64,000 nt of DNA from Deinococcus radiophilus (GCF_020889625.1 NZ_CP086380.1:124001-188000); one strand, 5' to 3'. Shown: positions 18,589-28,965, numbered from the stretch's first letter. Numbers and translations: made by a program. Notes: generated by a model not told the origin, from the letters alone.

Positions 18589-19968
18589 TCAGAAAATCTT
18601 CCCCGGATTCATGATGCCCAGTGGATCAAAGGCCGCTTTGACTGCCCGCATATACGGCAGTGCCGGACCATGTTCACGTGCCAAGTGGCCGCGTTTGTGC
18701 AGTCCCACGCCATGTTCGCCAGTACATGTGCCGCCGGCGGCCAGGGCGCGGGTGACCATTTTGTCGTACACGGCGTGAATGGCCTGCCAGGTGGCGGCGT
18801 CTTCCGCCGGCGCGTGAAAAGTCACGTGAAAGTTGCCGTCTCCCACGTGTCCGACCACGCTGGTGTCCAGCCCGCTCTCCTGTGCCAGCCCGTGCGAGAA
18901 AGCGACCAATTCGGGCAGGTACTCCAGTGGCACGCACAGGTCGGTGGTCAGAAAAGCATGGCCGGGGTGCTGTGCGGTGATCGCGTAGTAGGCCTTGTGC
19001 CGCGCCTCCCAGACCGCCGCACGTTCAGCTTCGCTGTGGGCTTCCTGTAGGCCCTGCCCGCCGCTCTCGGCGCACAGTTCGCGGGCCACACCCAGGGTCT
19101 CTTCCAGACTGCCGGGGGTCGGCGCGGCGAATTCCATCCACAGCGTCGGGGATTCCGGGTAGTCCCGGCCCAGATAGGCGTTGACCGCGGCGATTTCGCC
19201 CGCGTCAATCAGTTCCAGGCGTTCGGGTTGCAGCGCCGCGCCCATGATGTGGGCGGCGCAGGCAGCGGCCTGGGCGATGTCTGCAAACGCCGCCCGGAGC
19301 ACCGCAACGTGGGCCGGGAGCGGATGCAGCCGCACCGTCAGCTGAGTGATGACGCCCAGCGTGCCTTCCGCCCCGATAAAGAGGCCGCGCAGATCGTAGC
19401 CTGCCGCCGTCTTGCGGGCCTGGCTGCCCAGGTCTAGGACCTCGCCCCCTGACAGAACGACCCGCAGCCCCAGAATGTTGTCGCGGGTGGTGCCATAGCG
19501 CACCGCCGCCGTGCCTGACGCATTGGTACTTGCCATGCCGCCTAAGCTGGCCTCCGCGCCGGGGTCCACCGGAAAAAAGAGGCCCCCTCGCCGCAGTTGC
19601 CGGTTCAGTTCCGGATAGGTCACGCCCGCCTGCACGGTGGCCTGAAAGCTGGCAGGCCGCACGTCCAACACCTGATTCAATCCACTGACGTCCAGCGACA
19701 GCCCACCTTGTACCGGAAGCAGTTGCCCTTCCAGGCTGCTGCCTGCCGCCCAAGGAACCACAGGCAGCGCGTACTCCTGCGCCAAGCGCAGCGCGTCTAC
19801 CACGTCCTGTTCGGATTCGGCAAACAGAACTGCGTCGGGGAGCACTGTGCCTTCCCGGCTCTCGTCACGGCCATGCTGCTCACGGACCGCTTCGGTCATC
19901 TTGAGGCGCTCGCCGAAGCGCTCGGTCAGGGCGTGCAGGGCGTCGGCGGTGAAATTGGGGTGGGGCAT
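18589..19968 (-). CDS. FAD-linked oxidase, glycolate oxidase/D-lactate dehydrogenase type (GlcD-like)
   Basis: 459 residues from the ATG at 19968 (MPHPNFTAD). The FAD_binding_4 domain has VVPWAAGSSLEGQ and VDPGAEASLGGMASTNASGTAAVRYG (residues about 128-153). The C-terminal FAD-oxidase domain has VVGHVGDGNFHVTF and TGEHGVGLHKRGHL, which hold catalytic and metal-binding histidines. It ends GIMNPGKIF, the canonical family C-terminus, so the gene is complete despite the IS inserted just beyond it. Likely substrates are D-lactate, glycolate or another 2-hydroxyacid. No glcE/glcF partners are adjacent. Confidence 0.9.
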   Translation of the reverse strand: MPHPNFTADALHALTERFGERLKMTEAVREQHGRDESREGTVLPDAVLFAESEQDVVDALRLAQEYALPVVPWAAGSSLEGQLLPVQGGLSLDVSGLNQVLDVRPASFQATVQAGVTYPELNRQLRRGGLFFPVDPGAEASLGGMASTNASGTAAVRYGTTRDNILGLRVVLSGGEVLDLGSQARKTAAGYDLRGLFIGAEGTLGVITQLTVRLHPLPAHVAVLRAAFADIAQAAACAAHIMGAALQPERLELIDAGEIAAVNAYLGRDYPESPTLWMEFAAPTPGSLEETLGVARELCAESGGQGLQEAHSEAERAAVWEARHKAYYAITAQHPGHAFLTTDLCVPLEYLPELVAFSHGLAQESGLDTSVVGHVGDGNFHVTFHAPAEDAATWQAIHAVYDKMVTRALAAGGTCTGEHGVGLHKRGHLAREHGPALPYMRAVKAAFDPLGIMNPGKIF

Positions 19969-20038
19969 AGGGGTAGGATAGGGCAGGAGACAGCCGGGTT
20001 CGTGGGCCTGGGCTGCCTGCGCCGAAGACCCGGCAATG

Positions 20039-20074
20039 AAAAAGGCAGAAGGCGCGCTGCCCTCTGCCTTTTCC
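20039..20074 (-). terminator. terminator after icd
   Basis: AAGGCAGA (20042-20049) pairs with TCTGCCTT (20063-20070); on the minus strand it runs into TTTTT. The hairpin has A/T runs on both sides and could work in both directions. Confidence 0.8.
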
Positions 20075-20085
20075 TGCAAATTTGA

Positions 20086-21339
20086 TTACTTCACGCTGTC
20101 CATGTTCGCGATGATCTTGTCCGCGAACTCGCTGGTCTTGACTTCGGTGGCGCCGTCCATGTCACGGGCAAAGTCGTAGGTGACGGTCTTGTCCTGAATG
20201 GTCTTGTCCAGGGCCTTCAGGATCAGGTCGGCAGCTTCGTTCCAGCCCAGGTGACGCAGCATCATCTCGCCGCTCAGAATCACGCTGGAGGGGTTGATCA
20301 CGTCTTTATCGGCGTACTTGGGCGCAGTGCCGTGGGTCGCTTCAAAGATGGCGTGGCCGGTCTTGTAGTTGATGTTGGCGCCGGGTGCGATACCGATACC
20401 GCCGACCTGCGCGGCCAGCGCATCGGACAGGTAGTCGCCGTTCAGGTTCAAAGTAGCGACCACGTCGTAGTCGGTGGGGCGCAGCAGGATTTGCTGCAGG
20501 AAGTTGTCGGCGATCACGTCTTTGATCACGATGCCGTTTGGCAGTTCCAGCCAGGGGCCGCCGTCCAGCTCTTTGCCGCCGAATTCTTTTTTCGCCAGCT
20601 CGTAGCCCCAGTCGCGGAACGAGCCTTCGGTGAACTTCATGATGTTGCCCTTGTGAACCAGGGCCACCGACTTGCGGTTATTGTCAATCGCGTACTGAAT
20701 GGCGGCGCGTACCAAACGCTCGGTGCCTTCTTTGGATACAGTCTTGACGCCCAGGCCGGTGGTGTCGGGGAAGCGAATCTTGTTCACGCCCAGTTCGTTG
20801 ATCAGAAAGTCGCGCAGGCGGTCACGCTCAGGGCTGCCGTCTTTGAATTCGATGCCCGCGTAGATGTCTTCGGTGTTCTCGCGGAAAATCACCATGTCGA
20901 TGTCTTCGGGGCGCTTGACCGGGCTGGGCACGCCGTCAAAGTACTGCACTGGACGCACGCAGGCGTACAGGTCCAGCTCTTGACGCAGTGCCACGTTGAT
21001 CGAGCGGATACCGCCGCCAACAGGGGTGGTCAGTGGGCCTTTGATGCCGACCAGGTAATCTTTGAACGCCTGCACGGTTTCTTCGGGCAGCCAGACGGCT
21101 TCGCCGTAGACTTCGTTGGCTTTTTCACCGGCGTAGACTTCCATCCACTCGATGCTCTTTTCGCCGCCGTAAGCTTTTTCCACGGCAGCGTCCAGCACAC
21201 GTACGCTGGCGCGCCAGATGTCGCGGCCGGTGCCGTCGCCTTCCACAAAGGGAACAATCGGGCGGTTGGGGACGTTCAGGGTCTCACCACTCATGGTGAT
21301 CTTCTCACCCTGCTGAGGCACTTTGATATGGCTAGTCAT
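20086..21339 (-). CDS. icd: NADP-dependent isocitrate dehydrogenase
   Basis: 417 residues from the ATG at 21339; upstream in-frame codons look non-coding. The enzyme turns isocitrate into 2-oxoglutarate and CO2 in the TCA cycle, producing NADPH. Substrate-loop residues are visible: [13 protein letters not shown] with Ser113 at exactly the E. coli position of the phosphorylated serine, [16 protein letters not shown], and [33 protein letters not shown] (near residues 340-357) marks the coenzyme region. The length is like E. coli Icd. It appears monocistronic, with a terminator after it. Confidence 0.95.
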   Translation of the reverse strand: MTSHIKVPQQGEKITMSGETLNVPNRPIVPFVEGDGTGRDIWRASVRVLDAAVEKAYGGEKSIEWMEVYAGEKANEVYGEAVWLPEETVQAFKDYLVGIKGPLTTPVGGGIRSINVALRQELDLYACVRPVQYFDGVPSPVKRPEDIDMVIFRENTEDIYAGIEFKDGSPERDRLRDFLINELGVNKIRFPDTTGLGVKTVSKEGTERLVRAAIQYAIDNNRKSVALVHKGNIMKFTEGSFRDWGYELAKKEFGGKELDGGPWLELPNGIVIKDVIADNFLQQILLRPTDYDVVATLNLNGDYLSDALAAQVGGIGIAPGANINYKTGHAIFEATHGTAPKYADKDVINPSSVILSGEMMLRHLGWNEAADLILKALDKTIQDKTVTYDFARDMDGATEVKTSEFADKIIANMDSVK

Positions 21340-21446
21340 ACCCAGCACTTTAGCGTGCCCCGGCGTGCCGGGTGGTGTTACTACCCGAGTTAGGGCAAGC
21401 CAGGGTGTACCGTCAAGCCTCAACGGAAGTTGAGGGATTTCTTACG

Positions 21447-21474
21447 TTGAACTCGGGTCCGCTGGGAATACTAA
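21447..21474 (+). promoter_or_regulatory. candidate promoter for the small Ala-rich protein gene
   Basis: TTGAAC (21447-21452), 16 bases, then TACTAA (21469-21474), 29 bases before the ATG. It fits a sigma-70-type promoter only moderately well. Confidence 0.4.
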
Positions 21475-21503
21475 GGCCATTCCATACAAGGAGGTCTCAA
21501 GAT

Positions 21504-21752
21504 ATGACTGACAACAAGAATGCTCTGGAAAACCTGGTAGACGCCGCCGTCTCCAAAGTCAATGAAGGTGCTGACCGCGCCCGTGCTGCTGGCCATGACG
21601 CCGCAAGCACCACCGGTGGCACGCTGGACAACGCCGAGGATAACCTCAAAGAAGGCGCTGACCGTGCCCGCGCCGAGGCCAACAACGCCCGCGCCAACTC
21701 CTCCTTTGATCAGGCCAAAGAGCAGATCAGCGACGCGCTGAACGGTAAATAA
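21504..21752 (+). CDS. small Ala-rich amphipathic-helix protein (stress/LEA-like)
   Basis: 82 residues, with a very strong ribosome binding site AAGGAGGT 8-9 bases upstream. Composition is rich in Ala, Asp, Asn, Glu and Lys with no cysteine or tryptophan. The octamer EGADRARA is repeated (residues 20-27 and about 50-57), each followed by a helix-prone acidic/alanine stretch. The pattern recalls LEA-like or CsbD/YtxH-like stress proteins that stay unfolded until dehydration or membrane contact. No enzyme motif is present. A terminator follows, so it is a separate unit likely expressed at high level. Confidence 0.85.
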   Translation: MTDNKNALENLVDAAVSKVNEGADRARAAGHDAASTTGGTLDNAEDNLKEGADRARAEANNARANSSFDQAKEQISDALNGK

Positions 21753-21767
21753 GCCCTCATGCCTTGA

Positions 21768-21800
21768 GCCGCCTACCCTCTGGGGTGGGCGGCTTCGTTT
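21768..21800 (+). terminator. terminator after the small Ala-rich protein gene
   Basis: GCCGCCTACCC pairs with GGTGGGCGGC across a short loop, followed by TTCGTTT. Confidence 0.75.
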
Positions 21801-21838
21801 GGTCCGGGGTGCAGGAGGGCGCAGGGTAAACTGACCGC

Positions 21839-22354
<516 letters not shown>

Positions 22355-22402
22355 GGCGCCGTACAGACAGCGAAAGATAGATCGGCTGTTTGTTTACCGC
22401 TG

Positions 22403-22714
22403 TCAGCGGTTAGCAATGTCACGCAGCTTTTCTACCCGCTCCGCCAGTTCGGGCCGCTCCAGCGCCCGTAGGCCACGCACGGTGCGGCTCAGACCAGTGC
22501 CGTCAATCTGGCCCGCGTTCCATCCGGCAATCAGCATGGCGCAGCCTTGTAGCACCTCACTGACCTGTTCCTTGTGGAACATGGCCGCCACCCCTCCGGC
22601 CTGGGGCGGCTGGGTCTGCTGGGCCTGGGCCTGTACGTCCAGCACCACCTGCATAAAGATCTGGTCCAGGTGGGCACGGTCATCTCTGGAAATAGGAACG
22701 TCACTGTAGGTCAT
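22403..22714 (-). CDS. conserved-looking hypothetical protein
   Basis: 103 residues, soluble and largely helical. There is a glutamine-rich central segment (VQAQAQQTQPPQ) and a C-terminal RxLRALERPELAERVEKLRD helix. No domain is recognised. It lies convergent to the DinB gene and divergent from era, about 100 bases from the era start. Confidence 0.65.
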   Translation of the reverse strand: MTYSDVPISRDDRAHLDQIFMQVVLDVQAQAQQTQPPQAGGVAAMFHKEQVSEVLQGCAMLIAGWNAGQIDGTGLSRTVRGLRALERPELAERVEKLRDIANR

Positions 22715-22813
22715 GGCTGCAGTGTAAACGCCGCACTTGGTGGGGGCAGTTGGATTGAGGGGCCTTCAGGTTTTCATAGCGTGCAGCTCTGCCCTGCATG
22801 ACACAATGCTGGG

Positions 22814-23734
22814 ATGACCGATTTCACCCCATCTACCGAAGAGGGCACCCACGCCGGATTCGTGGCGATTGTCGGCAAGCCCAACGTGGGCAAGTCCACG
22901 CTGCTGAATGCCTTCCTGAATACCAAGGTTGCTCCGACCAGCCACCGTCCCCAGACCACCCGCCGGGGCGTGCGTGGCATCTACACCGGCGAAGGCAAAC
23001 AGATCGTCTTTGTGGATACGCCGGGGGTTCACAAACCCAAGGACGCCCTGGGCAAGTACATGAACAACGAGGTGAGCACGGCCCTGTCGGACATTGACGC
23101 CATGATCTGGGTGGTGGACCTCCGTCACCCGCCCACTGATGAGGACCGTCTGGTGGCCCGGCAAATCCGCGACCTGCCCAAGCCGCTCTTTTTAGTCGGC
23201 AACAAGCAAGACGCCGCCAAGTACCCCGAAGAAGCGATTGGCCTGTACGAGAACCTGCTGGAAGGCCGTGAAGCCGATACCACCGTCATGAGCCTGAGCG
23301 CCCAGAAAAACGATGCCAAGGTGAGCAGCCTGCGCGAGCAGATTCTGGACGTGTTGCCCGAAAACCCCTTCTTCTTCCCGGTGGGCAGCGCCAGCGACCA
23401 GAGCCGCGAGCAGTGGGCCGCTGAGATCGTCCGCGAGCAGGCAATGGTCAAGCTGCGCGATGAGCTGCCTTACGCAGTGGCGACCCGCGTGAACCGCTGG
23501 ACCGAGCGCGACGACGGCCTGCAGCGCATTGAGGCCGAATTGGTTGTCGAAAAGGCCGCACACAAGGGCATGGTGATCGGCGCTGGCGGCAAGCAACTGC
23601 GCGAGATCGGCACGGCGGCCCGTAAACAGCTGGAAACGCTGCTGAACACCAAGGTATTTCTGGGCCTGGAAGTCGTGGTGATTCCCGGCTGGCGCGAGGA
23701 CCCCGAAGCCCTGCGTGAACTGGGCTACGAGTAA
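22814..23734 (+). CDS. era: GTPase Era
   Basis: 306 residues. G1 is [10 protein letters not shown]2 lies in the HRPQTTRR switch, G3 is DTPGVH, G4 is GNKQD and G5 is MSLSAQK. The C-terminal KH domain has [21 protein letters not shown] with the GxxG RNA-binding loop. Era binds the 3' end of 16S rRNA and helps assemble the 30S subunit. Length and order match the family. Confidence 0.97.
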   Translation: MTDFTPSTEEGTHAGFVAIVGKPNVGKSTLLNAFLNTKVAPTSHRPQTTRRGVRGIYTGEGKQIVFVDTPGVHKPKDALGKYMNNEVSTALSDIDAMIWVVDLRHPPTDEDRLVARQIRDLPKPLFLVGNKQDAAKYPEEAIGLYENLLEGREADTTVMSLSAQKNDAKVSSLREQILDVLPENPFFFPVGSASDQSREQWAAEIVREQAMVKLRDELPYAVATRVNRWTERDDGLQRIEAELVVEKAAHKGMVIGAGGKQLREIGTAARKQLETLLNTKVFLGLEVVVIPGWREDPEALRELGYE

Positions 23735-23749
23735 ATCCCTGTCACCCGT

Positions 23750-23782
23750 GCCCCGCTGCCCTGATGGGTGGGCGGGGCTTTT
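23750..23782 (+). terminator. terminator after era
   Basis: GCCCCGC (23750-23756) pairs with GCGGGGC (23772-23778), followed by TTTT. Confidence 0.75.
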
Positions 23783-23791
23783 ACTGTTGGC

Positions 23792-24658
23792 TCAGGGACG
23801 CAGATCAGTCGGCCAGAGTTCCGGAAACCCGGCGTAGTTCGCACCCACAAAGTAGAGGCCATCGGGCGGTACGTTCACTCCAGCGCGGCGGCGGTCCGTA
23901 CTGGCCAGAATCTCGGCCACCTGCGCAGGCGGGAGTTTGCCCTGACCCACCGCAATCAGGGTGCCGACCAGCCCGCGCACCATATGGCGCAGGAAGCTCT
24001 CACCGACCACCTCCAGGCTGATGCGCCCGCCGTATCCCAGCGGCTGGGCTGTGACCTGCAGGCGTTGCAACTCGCGGACGGTCTGACGGTCCTCCTTGGT
24101 GGCGAAGGCGGCGAAGTCGTGCAGGCCGATCAGGTCAGCGGCAGCAGCGTTCATGGCAGCCAGGTTCAGTGGCGAGCGGACCCACAGGCTGCGCCCGGCT
24201 TCCAGCGGGTGCGGTTGAGGGGCTTGCAGCAGGTCGTAGCGGTACTGCCGCTGCGTACACGAAAAGCGGGCGTGAAAGCCAGTGGGGGCGGTCTGGGCCC
24301 GGAGCACCCCCACCGAGCGTGGCAGCACATGGGCCAGAGCCACCGGGAGCCGCTCCGGCGGAATCTGTGGGGCATGCAGGTCCACATGGGCGGGCATACG
24401 TTCGGCATGGACCCCCGCATCAGTGCGGCCTGCCGCTACGGGGCGGGTGGTGTCCAGGCCCAGCCGCCCCAGCGCCGCGTGCAGGGTGTCTTGCACGCTG
24501 GGCGCGTTGGGCTGACTTTGCCAGCCGCCGTAAGCACTGCCCTCCCACGCCACTTCGAGCAGCACCCGCGTCCAGCCCTCTGGCGGGGCGTAGTGCAGTG
24601 GGCGTGGGGCAGCTGGGTTGAGGTGAGCCGGGTCCAGTGTTGGGCGGGCGTCGGTCAT
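23792..24658 (-). CDS. truA: tRNA pseudouridine(38-40) synthase TruA
   Basis: 288 residues. The catalytic aspartate is in [15 protein letters not shown] (Asp at about residue 79). [11 protein letters not shown] and [19 protein letters not shown] are further conserved TruA blocks. It makes pseudouridine at positions 38-40 of the anticodon arm. The first about 30 residues, Pro-rich, are longer than in E. coli. It is convergent with era. Confidence 0.94.
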   Translation of the reverse strand: MTDARPTLDPAHLNPAAPRPLHYAPPEGWTRVLLEVAWEGSAYGGWQSQPNAPSVQDTLHAALGRLGLDTTRPVAAGRTDAGVHAERMPAHVDLHAPQIPPERLPVALAHVLPRSVGVLRAQTAPTGFHARFSCTQRQYRYDLLQAPQPHPLEAGRSLWVRSPLNLAAMNAAAADLIGLHDFAAFATKEDRQTVRELQRLQVTAQPLGYGGRISLEVVGESFLRHMVRGLVGTLIAVGQGKLPPAQVAEILASTDRRRAGVNVPPDGLYFVGANYAGFPELWPTDLRP

Positions 24659-24689
24659 GCCTGCTCAGGGTAGCGCGTAAGCTAAGGCC

Positions 24690-24950
24690 ATGATGTTGTC
24701 TGGCGAATGGGTCCACTACACCGAACAGCGCGGTGATTTGCCCCGCCTGTGGGCTCTGGCGCAGACCTGGGCCAAGCTGCCAGGCTTTGCTGGGGCTGAG
24801 GTGCTCTACAGCCCCGGCCAGGCCACCAAGGCGGGCGAACTGTATCTGCTGGTCAGCCGCTGGCAGGGTGAAGTGCCCCAGCTGGAGTTGCCTGCTGGAG
24901 CGAAGGGCTGGAGTTTTGCGGTGTTGCCCCCGGAGGCTCGTCCGCGCTGA
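24690..24950 (+). CDS. small hypothetical protein
   Basis: 86 residues, starting at 24690 or at the ATG at 24693. It has a Trp-rich alpha/beta pattern (WVHYTEQ, LWALAQTWAKLPGFAGAEVLY, YLLVSRW, GWSFAVLPP). The strand-helix-strand layout recalls the ABM/ferredoxin-like monooxygenase fold, an inference only. Divergent from truA. Confidence 0.65.
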   Translation: MMLSGEWVHYTEQRGDLPRLWALAQTWAKLPGFAGAEVLYSPGQATKAGELYLLVSRWQGEVPQLELPAGAKGWSFAVLPPEARPR

Positions 24951-24958
24951 CCCGCGAC

Positions 24959-26323
24959 TCAGTCCAGCTTCAGTGGATCACGCTGCGGCACACTGCTCTG
25001 CCGCAGGTCGCGAATGGCCTGCAGGGTGTCTTTTTGCTGCTGTTCACTGTGTGACCCGGCATGCGACAGTGCTTCCAGGCTTTCTTGCAGCATGGCCCGC
25101 ACTTCCTCAGCGGCGGTCTGGGCCGCGTCACTGCCCGGCGGCAGGCGCAGATACAGTCCAGCTGCTTCCTCGCAGTTGCTTGCCAGGTTCTCCAGGCGGT
25201 AGCGCTCGGCAGTCATGACCTCGCCCCGGGGCAGGTCGGCCACGCGCTCGCGGACCATTCGCAACCCAGCGGCTAGATCGTCCGGCAGGCCATCCAACGC
25301 CGGGCGGACTGGGTTGGGCCTGATGACAGTTTCTGGCGCCGCAGGCGGAGCGTCAGGTATAGGCGTCTGCCGGAGATGGTCTGGAACATCCTGCATTCCA
25401 GGGAGCAAGCTAGCGGTTCCAGCGCTGCGCCTGCTCCGGTGCCACAGCAGTTCCTTGGTGCTGTCAGGGGGCGTACGGTCCTCGAAATAGCCCTGTCGGT
25501 AGGGCTTGACCCCGTCTGACCCGAACAGGTACCCGGACCCGAAGATCCAGGCGAGGCCCAGCACCCACCAGATGTTGAAGGCCGCAATCATGACCACCAC
25601 CCACAGTACCCAGCTCCAGTCGTTGTCACGCAGCTGTGCCAGCCAGCGCAGTGGCTCACCGCCAAAGTCGCGCCAGCGGTCCAGTTGCGCCCACTCCGCC
25701 GGGCCGACGGGTACGGCTTCCCCTTCCCACAGCAGATGGAGGTGCTGGCCCTGAACCTCCACCACTGTCGGAACTTTGCTGCTCTGGCTGAGGGTATAGG
25801 TGCGGTCGCCCAGGCGCGCTACCGGATACACCTTAAGACCCTGACGCCCCTTGCGGTCCGCCTGATCTGGCATCCAGATCAGCTGCACATCAGCGGCGCG
25901 CAGGTCCACGGCGAGGCTCTGCATGGCCTGTTCAAAGGCGTCTAGTTCGTGCAGAGCGTAGACTTCCAGGCCCTGGCGCGTCTGGCCGACCGGGTGACCT
26001 ACGGTGCTCAGGGCCGGCACCGTAGAGGGAGACATCTGCACGGCCTGACTCGGGTGGGCAGCGGGGTCGCCCTGAACCGTCATGGGCTGTACGGGCGTCT
26101 CATGGATGACGGTCACGGGGACGTCCTCTACGTCCGCCCACTCCTGAGGCCTAACTGCGCGGCGCTCCCGTTTGGCCTGTTTGCGCTGGCGCTTGGGCTG
26201 TTCTTTGTCCCACTCACGCTTCAGCTCCTGACCGACTCCGGTCAGCTCACGGCGCAGGGTCTCGGCAGCGTTCATGATTTCCTGGAACTCGGGACTGTCT
26301 TTGGTGGGAAAGCGGCGTTTCAT
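24959..26323 (-). CDS. large hypothetical membrane protein
   Basis: 454 residues. The N-terminus is strongly charged (KRERRAVRP, residues about 35-58). A central beta-rich region is followed by a hydrophobic hairpin near 230-265 (WSWVLWVVVMIAAFNIWWVLGL, two membrane passes). The C-terminal 120 residues are helical and probably coiled-coil (LENLASNCEEAAGLYLRLP to IRDLRQSS). The combination of a central membrane hairpin and a C-terminal coil is loosely like XpaC-type proteins, but I do not recognise it with confidence. Confidence 0.7.
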   Translation of the reverse strand: MKRRFPTKDSPEFQEIMNAAETLRRELTGVGQELKREWDKEQPKRQRKQAKRERRAVRPQEWADVEDVPVTVIHETPVQPMTVQGDPAAHPSQAVQMSPSTVPALSTVGHPVGQTRQGLEVYALHELDAFEQAMQSLAVDLRAADVQLIWMPDQADRKGRQGLKVYPVARLGDRTYTLSQSSKVPTVVEVQGQHLHLLWEGEAVPVGPAEWAQLDRWRDFGGEPLRWLAQLRDNDWSWVLWVVVMIAAFNIWWVLGLAWIFGSGYLFGSDGVKPYRQGYFEDRTPPDSTKELLWHRSRRSAGTASLLPGMQDVPDHLRQTPIPDAPPAAPETVIRPNPVRPALDGLPDDLAAGLRMVRERVADLPRGEVMTAERYRLENLASNCEEAAGLYLRLPPGSDAAQTAAEEVRAMLQESLEALSHAGSHSEQQQKDTLQAIRDLRQSSVPQRDPLKLD

Positions 26324-26417
26324 GCGGCTCCTGACACTTGAGCGTTCGCCCTGGCTGGGGCAGGTGATACCAGAATAGTTCCAGTGTATCCTTCGCCCGG
26401 CAATTGAAGAAGTCGGG

Positions 26418-26724
26418 TCACATCAGCCCCGTCAGATGCAGCGCCAGCAGCGCCGGAATGATCAATAGATCGTCGGCCACGCCCAGCAGCGGAGTCAGGT
26501 CGGGGAGGAGGTCCAGCGGGAACACCGCACAGATCAGGGCTGCCAGTGGCAGAACCTTCGCCTATGCCGTCATGTGCGCGCCCGCGCAGCGCGAACAGCA
26601 GTCCCAGGGCGTCTTGCCAGATCAGCCGAAGCTTCGTCATCACACCAGTGAAATACGCTGCTGGGGCCAGCCGGGTTCCGCTGATCCTTCCTCTAAGCAC
26701 CCTTGCCCCGCCGATACCGCTCAT
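26418..26724 (-). pseudogene. DUF1232 (YkvA-type) small membrane protein gene, frameshifted
   Basis: The start at 26724 has a strong AAGGAGGA ribosome binding site and reads into MTKLRLIWQDALGLLFALR, typical of DUF1232 proteins. After HDGIG (near 26558-26562) the frame must lose one base. It then continues KVLPLAALICAVFPLDLLPDL, with PDL-TPLLG-VADDLLIIPALL to a TGA at 26418-26420; this second half holds the family's conserved FPLDLLPD core. Unshifted, the product is a non-homologous Arg/Pro-rich chain. It could be a real lesion or a one-base sequence error. Confidence 0.8.
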
Positions 26725-26916
26725 GATAAAATCCTCCTTCGGTTGCCCCGGCGTAATGGGGCGATGCGTCTGAGTATTTGTTTGTCTGGCCCCGCCCAGC
26801 GCCGTAGGCCCCCAGTTTCTGGGAGTTTTGCGGTCAGGAGGCCAAGACCCCCCACGTCCGAAATTCTTTAGCGGAGCGGGGCAGACCTCGGCACAGGCGC
26901 AGTGGGAGGAATCAAC

Positions 26917-27219
26917 ATGTTTGCAATTATTAGCAGCGGTGGCAAGCAGTACCGCGTTTCCGAAGGCGACGTTATCCGTGTGGAAAGCCTGCAAGGCGAA
27001 GCCGGAGACAAAGTGGACTTTACCCCTGTCCTGGTGGGCGGCGATCAGACCGCTTTTGGCGACGACGCTGGCAAGTTCACTGTGAGCGCCGAAGTCGTTG
27101 AGCATGGCCGTGGCGAGAAGATCTACGTGCGTAAGTACAAGAGCGGTATCCAGTACCGTCGCCGCACCGGTCACCGTCAGGCATACACCGCCATCAAAAT
27201 CACGGGCATCAAGGCCTGA
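26917..27219 (+). CDS. rplU: 50S ribosomal protein L21
   Basis: 100 residues, starting [14 protein letters not shown], the canonical L21 N-terminus. [16 protein letters not shown] matches the conserved C-terminal rRNA-binding block. The GGAGGA ribosome binding site and protein start select 26917 over the in-frame ATG at 26902. It is the first gene of the conserved rplU-rpmA-obg cluster. Confidence 0.97.
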   Translation: MFAIISSGGKQYRVSEGDVIRVESLQGEAGDKVDFTPVLVGGDQTAFGDDAGKFTVSAEVVEHGRGEKIYVRKYKSGIQYRRRTGHRQAYTAIKITGIKA

Positions 27220-27244
27220 CTTTTACTTTTAAGGAGTCACTGAC

Positions 27245-27493
27245 ATGGCACACAAAAAAGGCGTAGGTTCGTCCAAAAACGGACGCGATAGCAACCCCAA
27301 GTACCTGGGCGTGAAGAAGTTCGGCGGCGAAAAAGTGCTGGCCGGTAACATCCTGGTTCGCCAGCGCGGCACCAAGTTCAAGGCTGGCCCCAACGTGGGC
27401 ATGGGCCGTGACCACACCCTGTTCGCCCTGGTAGATGGCCAGGTCATCTTTACTGACCGCGGCGGCAAGGGCCGTTTCATCAGCGTCGAGTAA
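27245..27493 (+). CDS. rpmA: 50S ribosomal protein L27
   Basis: 82 residues, beginning [16 protein letters not shown]. The N-terminus reaches the peptidyl-transferase centre and needs no cleavage here. [19 protein letters not shown] is diagnostic. It lies 25 bases after rplU, with AAGGAG before the ATG. Confidence 0.97.
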   Translation: MAHKKGVGSSKNGRDSNPKYLGVKKFGGEKVLAGNILVRQRGTKFKAGPNVGMGRDHTLFALVDGQVIFTDRGGKGRFISVE

Positions 27494-27511
27494 GGCTCAG
27501 GCATAGCCTGG

Positions 27512-27546
27512 CACCCTGCCCCTCGGTTCGGGGTAGGGTGTTTTTT
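27512..27546 (+). terminator. terminator after rpmA
   Basis: CACCCTGCCCC (27512-27522) pairs with GGGGTAGGGTG (27530-27540), followed by TTTTTT. It separates the ribosomal genes from obg, at least in part. Confidence 0.88.
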
Positions 27547-27640
27547 ATGTATGCAGAAGGTTTCTAGGCAAAAAGCTGGTGGCCCTTTGACCTGCTGCCC
27601 TTTTCTTTAAACTTTCGTACATCCCGGAGGGAGAGCACCT

Positions 27641-28945
27641 ATGGCTTTTAGAGACACCCTGGAAATAGAAGTGGCGGCGGGGAACGGTGGCGACGGTTCC
27701 ATGAGCTTTCACCGCGCCAAATACTTGGAAAAAGGCGGGCCGGACGGCGGTCACGGCGGGCATGGTGGCAGCGTCATCTTGCGGGCCACCGAGGGCGTGG
27801 AGTCGCTGGAACGCATGGTCGGCAAGCGCAAGTTCAAGGCCGAGAATGGCCGCTACGGCGAAGGTCGTCTGCGCCAGGGCCGTGACGGCGAGGATCTGAT
27901 TATTGATGTCCCAGTGGGCACCACGGCATTTGACCGTGACACGGGCCGCGTGGTGGCTGACCTGACCGAACCGGGCCAGCAGCAGGTGGTGGCGCGGGGT
28001 GGCGCGGGCGGACGTGGTAATTCTACCTTCGTCAGCGCGACTCGGCAGGCTCCCCGCTTTGCTGAGCTGGGCGTGCCTGGCCAGAAGCGGCGGCTGCGGC
28101 TGGAGCTGCGCCTGATCGCCGACGTAGGCTTGGTGGGCTATCCGAATGCGGGTAAATCCAGCACGCTGGCGGCCCTGAGCAACGCCAAGCCCGGCATCGC
28201 GGACTATCCCTTTACCACCCTCAGCCCCAACTTGGGCGTGGTGGATTCGCTGGGCGGTGAGGAACGCTTCACCCTGGCCGACATCCCCGGCATCATCGAA
28301 GGGGCCAGCGAAGGCAAGGGCCTGGGCCTGGAGTTCCTGCGCCACATCAGCCGCACCCGTTTGCTGGTGTACGTGCTGGACGTGACCGTGAACCCGGTGG
28401 AGGAACTGCGCCAGTTGCAGAACGAACTGCGTTCCTACGATCCGATGCTGCTGGACGCCCCGGCGCTGATCGCCCTGAACAAGACCGAGCTGGTCGAACC
28501 GGACATTGTGCAGATGGTGGAAAGCGATCTGGCCGCCGAGTTCGGAATGGCTGTCCTGCCGATCAGTGCCAAGGAAGGCACCGGGCGGGACGAATTGCGC
28601 CAGACCATCTTTGACCTGCTGCCCAGCCGCGAGCTGTGGGCCGAAACCCACTCGCTGGAGGTGGAAGACGAACAGATTGTCCGCGAAGAGCCGCTCCGGA
28701 TCACTTTCCATGAGGAAGAAGCAGGTGACGGTGAGGAAAACGAGCGCATCTGGACGGTGCATGGTGGTGGCTTCGAGGACAAGCTGGTCCGCTTTGCCCG
28801 CCACATCGAAGACGCCGCCGAGTACCTGGCCAACCTGTTCAAGCGTCAGGGCCTGAACAACGCCCTGAGACGCGCGGGCGCCCGCGAAGGCGACACCGTA
28901 GAGATCGGCACGTTCCGTTTCGAGTATTTCGACGACGAGAACTAA
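27641..28945 (+). CDS. obg: GTPase Obg/CgtA
   Basis: 434 residues. The glycine-rich Obg fold spans about 1-158, with [17 protein letters not shown] repeats and [13 protein letters not shown]. The G domain has [28 protein letters not shown] and NKTEL. A C-terminal OCT domain (about 355-430) ends RFEYFDDEN. It is an essential ribosome-associated GTPase acting in 50S assembly and stress signalling. CGGAGGGAGA precedes the ATG. Confidence 0.97.
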   Translation: MAFRDTLEIEVAAGNGGDGSMSFHRAKYLEKGGPDGGHGGHGGSVILRATEGVESLERMVGKRKFKAENGRYGEGRLRQGRDGEDLIIDVPVGTTAFDRDTGRVVADLTEPGQQQVVARGGAGGRGNSTFVSATRQAPRFAELGVPGQKRRLRLELRLIADVGLVGYPNAGKSSTLAALSNAKPGIADYPFTTLSPNLGVVDSLGGEERFTLADIPGIIEGASEGKGLGLEFLRHISRTRLLVYVLDVTVNPVEELRQLQNELRSYDPMLLDAPALIALNKTELVEPDIVQMVESDLAAEFGMAVLPISAKEGTGRDELRQTIFDLLPSRELWAETHSLEVEDEQIVREEPLRITFHEEEAGDGEENERIWTVHGGGFEDKLVRFARHIEDAAEYLANLFKRQGLNNALRRAGAREGDTVEIGTFRFEYFDDEN

Positions 28946-28965
28946 GGGCCTGTAAGACCCTCCAG

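Noticed and set aside
18568..18594. GTCAATCAGAAA repeat as an attachment site
   Set aside because: Only two copies 15 bases apart, with no integrase; better explained as a small local duplication.
26422..27174. long minus-strand frame across the DUF1232 gene and rplU
   Set aside because: It runs antisense through rplU and uses the wrong frame of the DUF1232 core; only the part from 26724 is real, and it is frameshifted.
27545..28804. 419-codon open frame antisense to obg
   Set aside because: A His/Gln-rich shadow of the obg gene without any recognisable fold.
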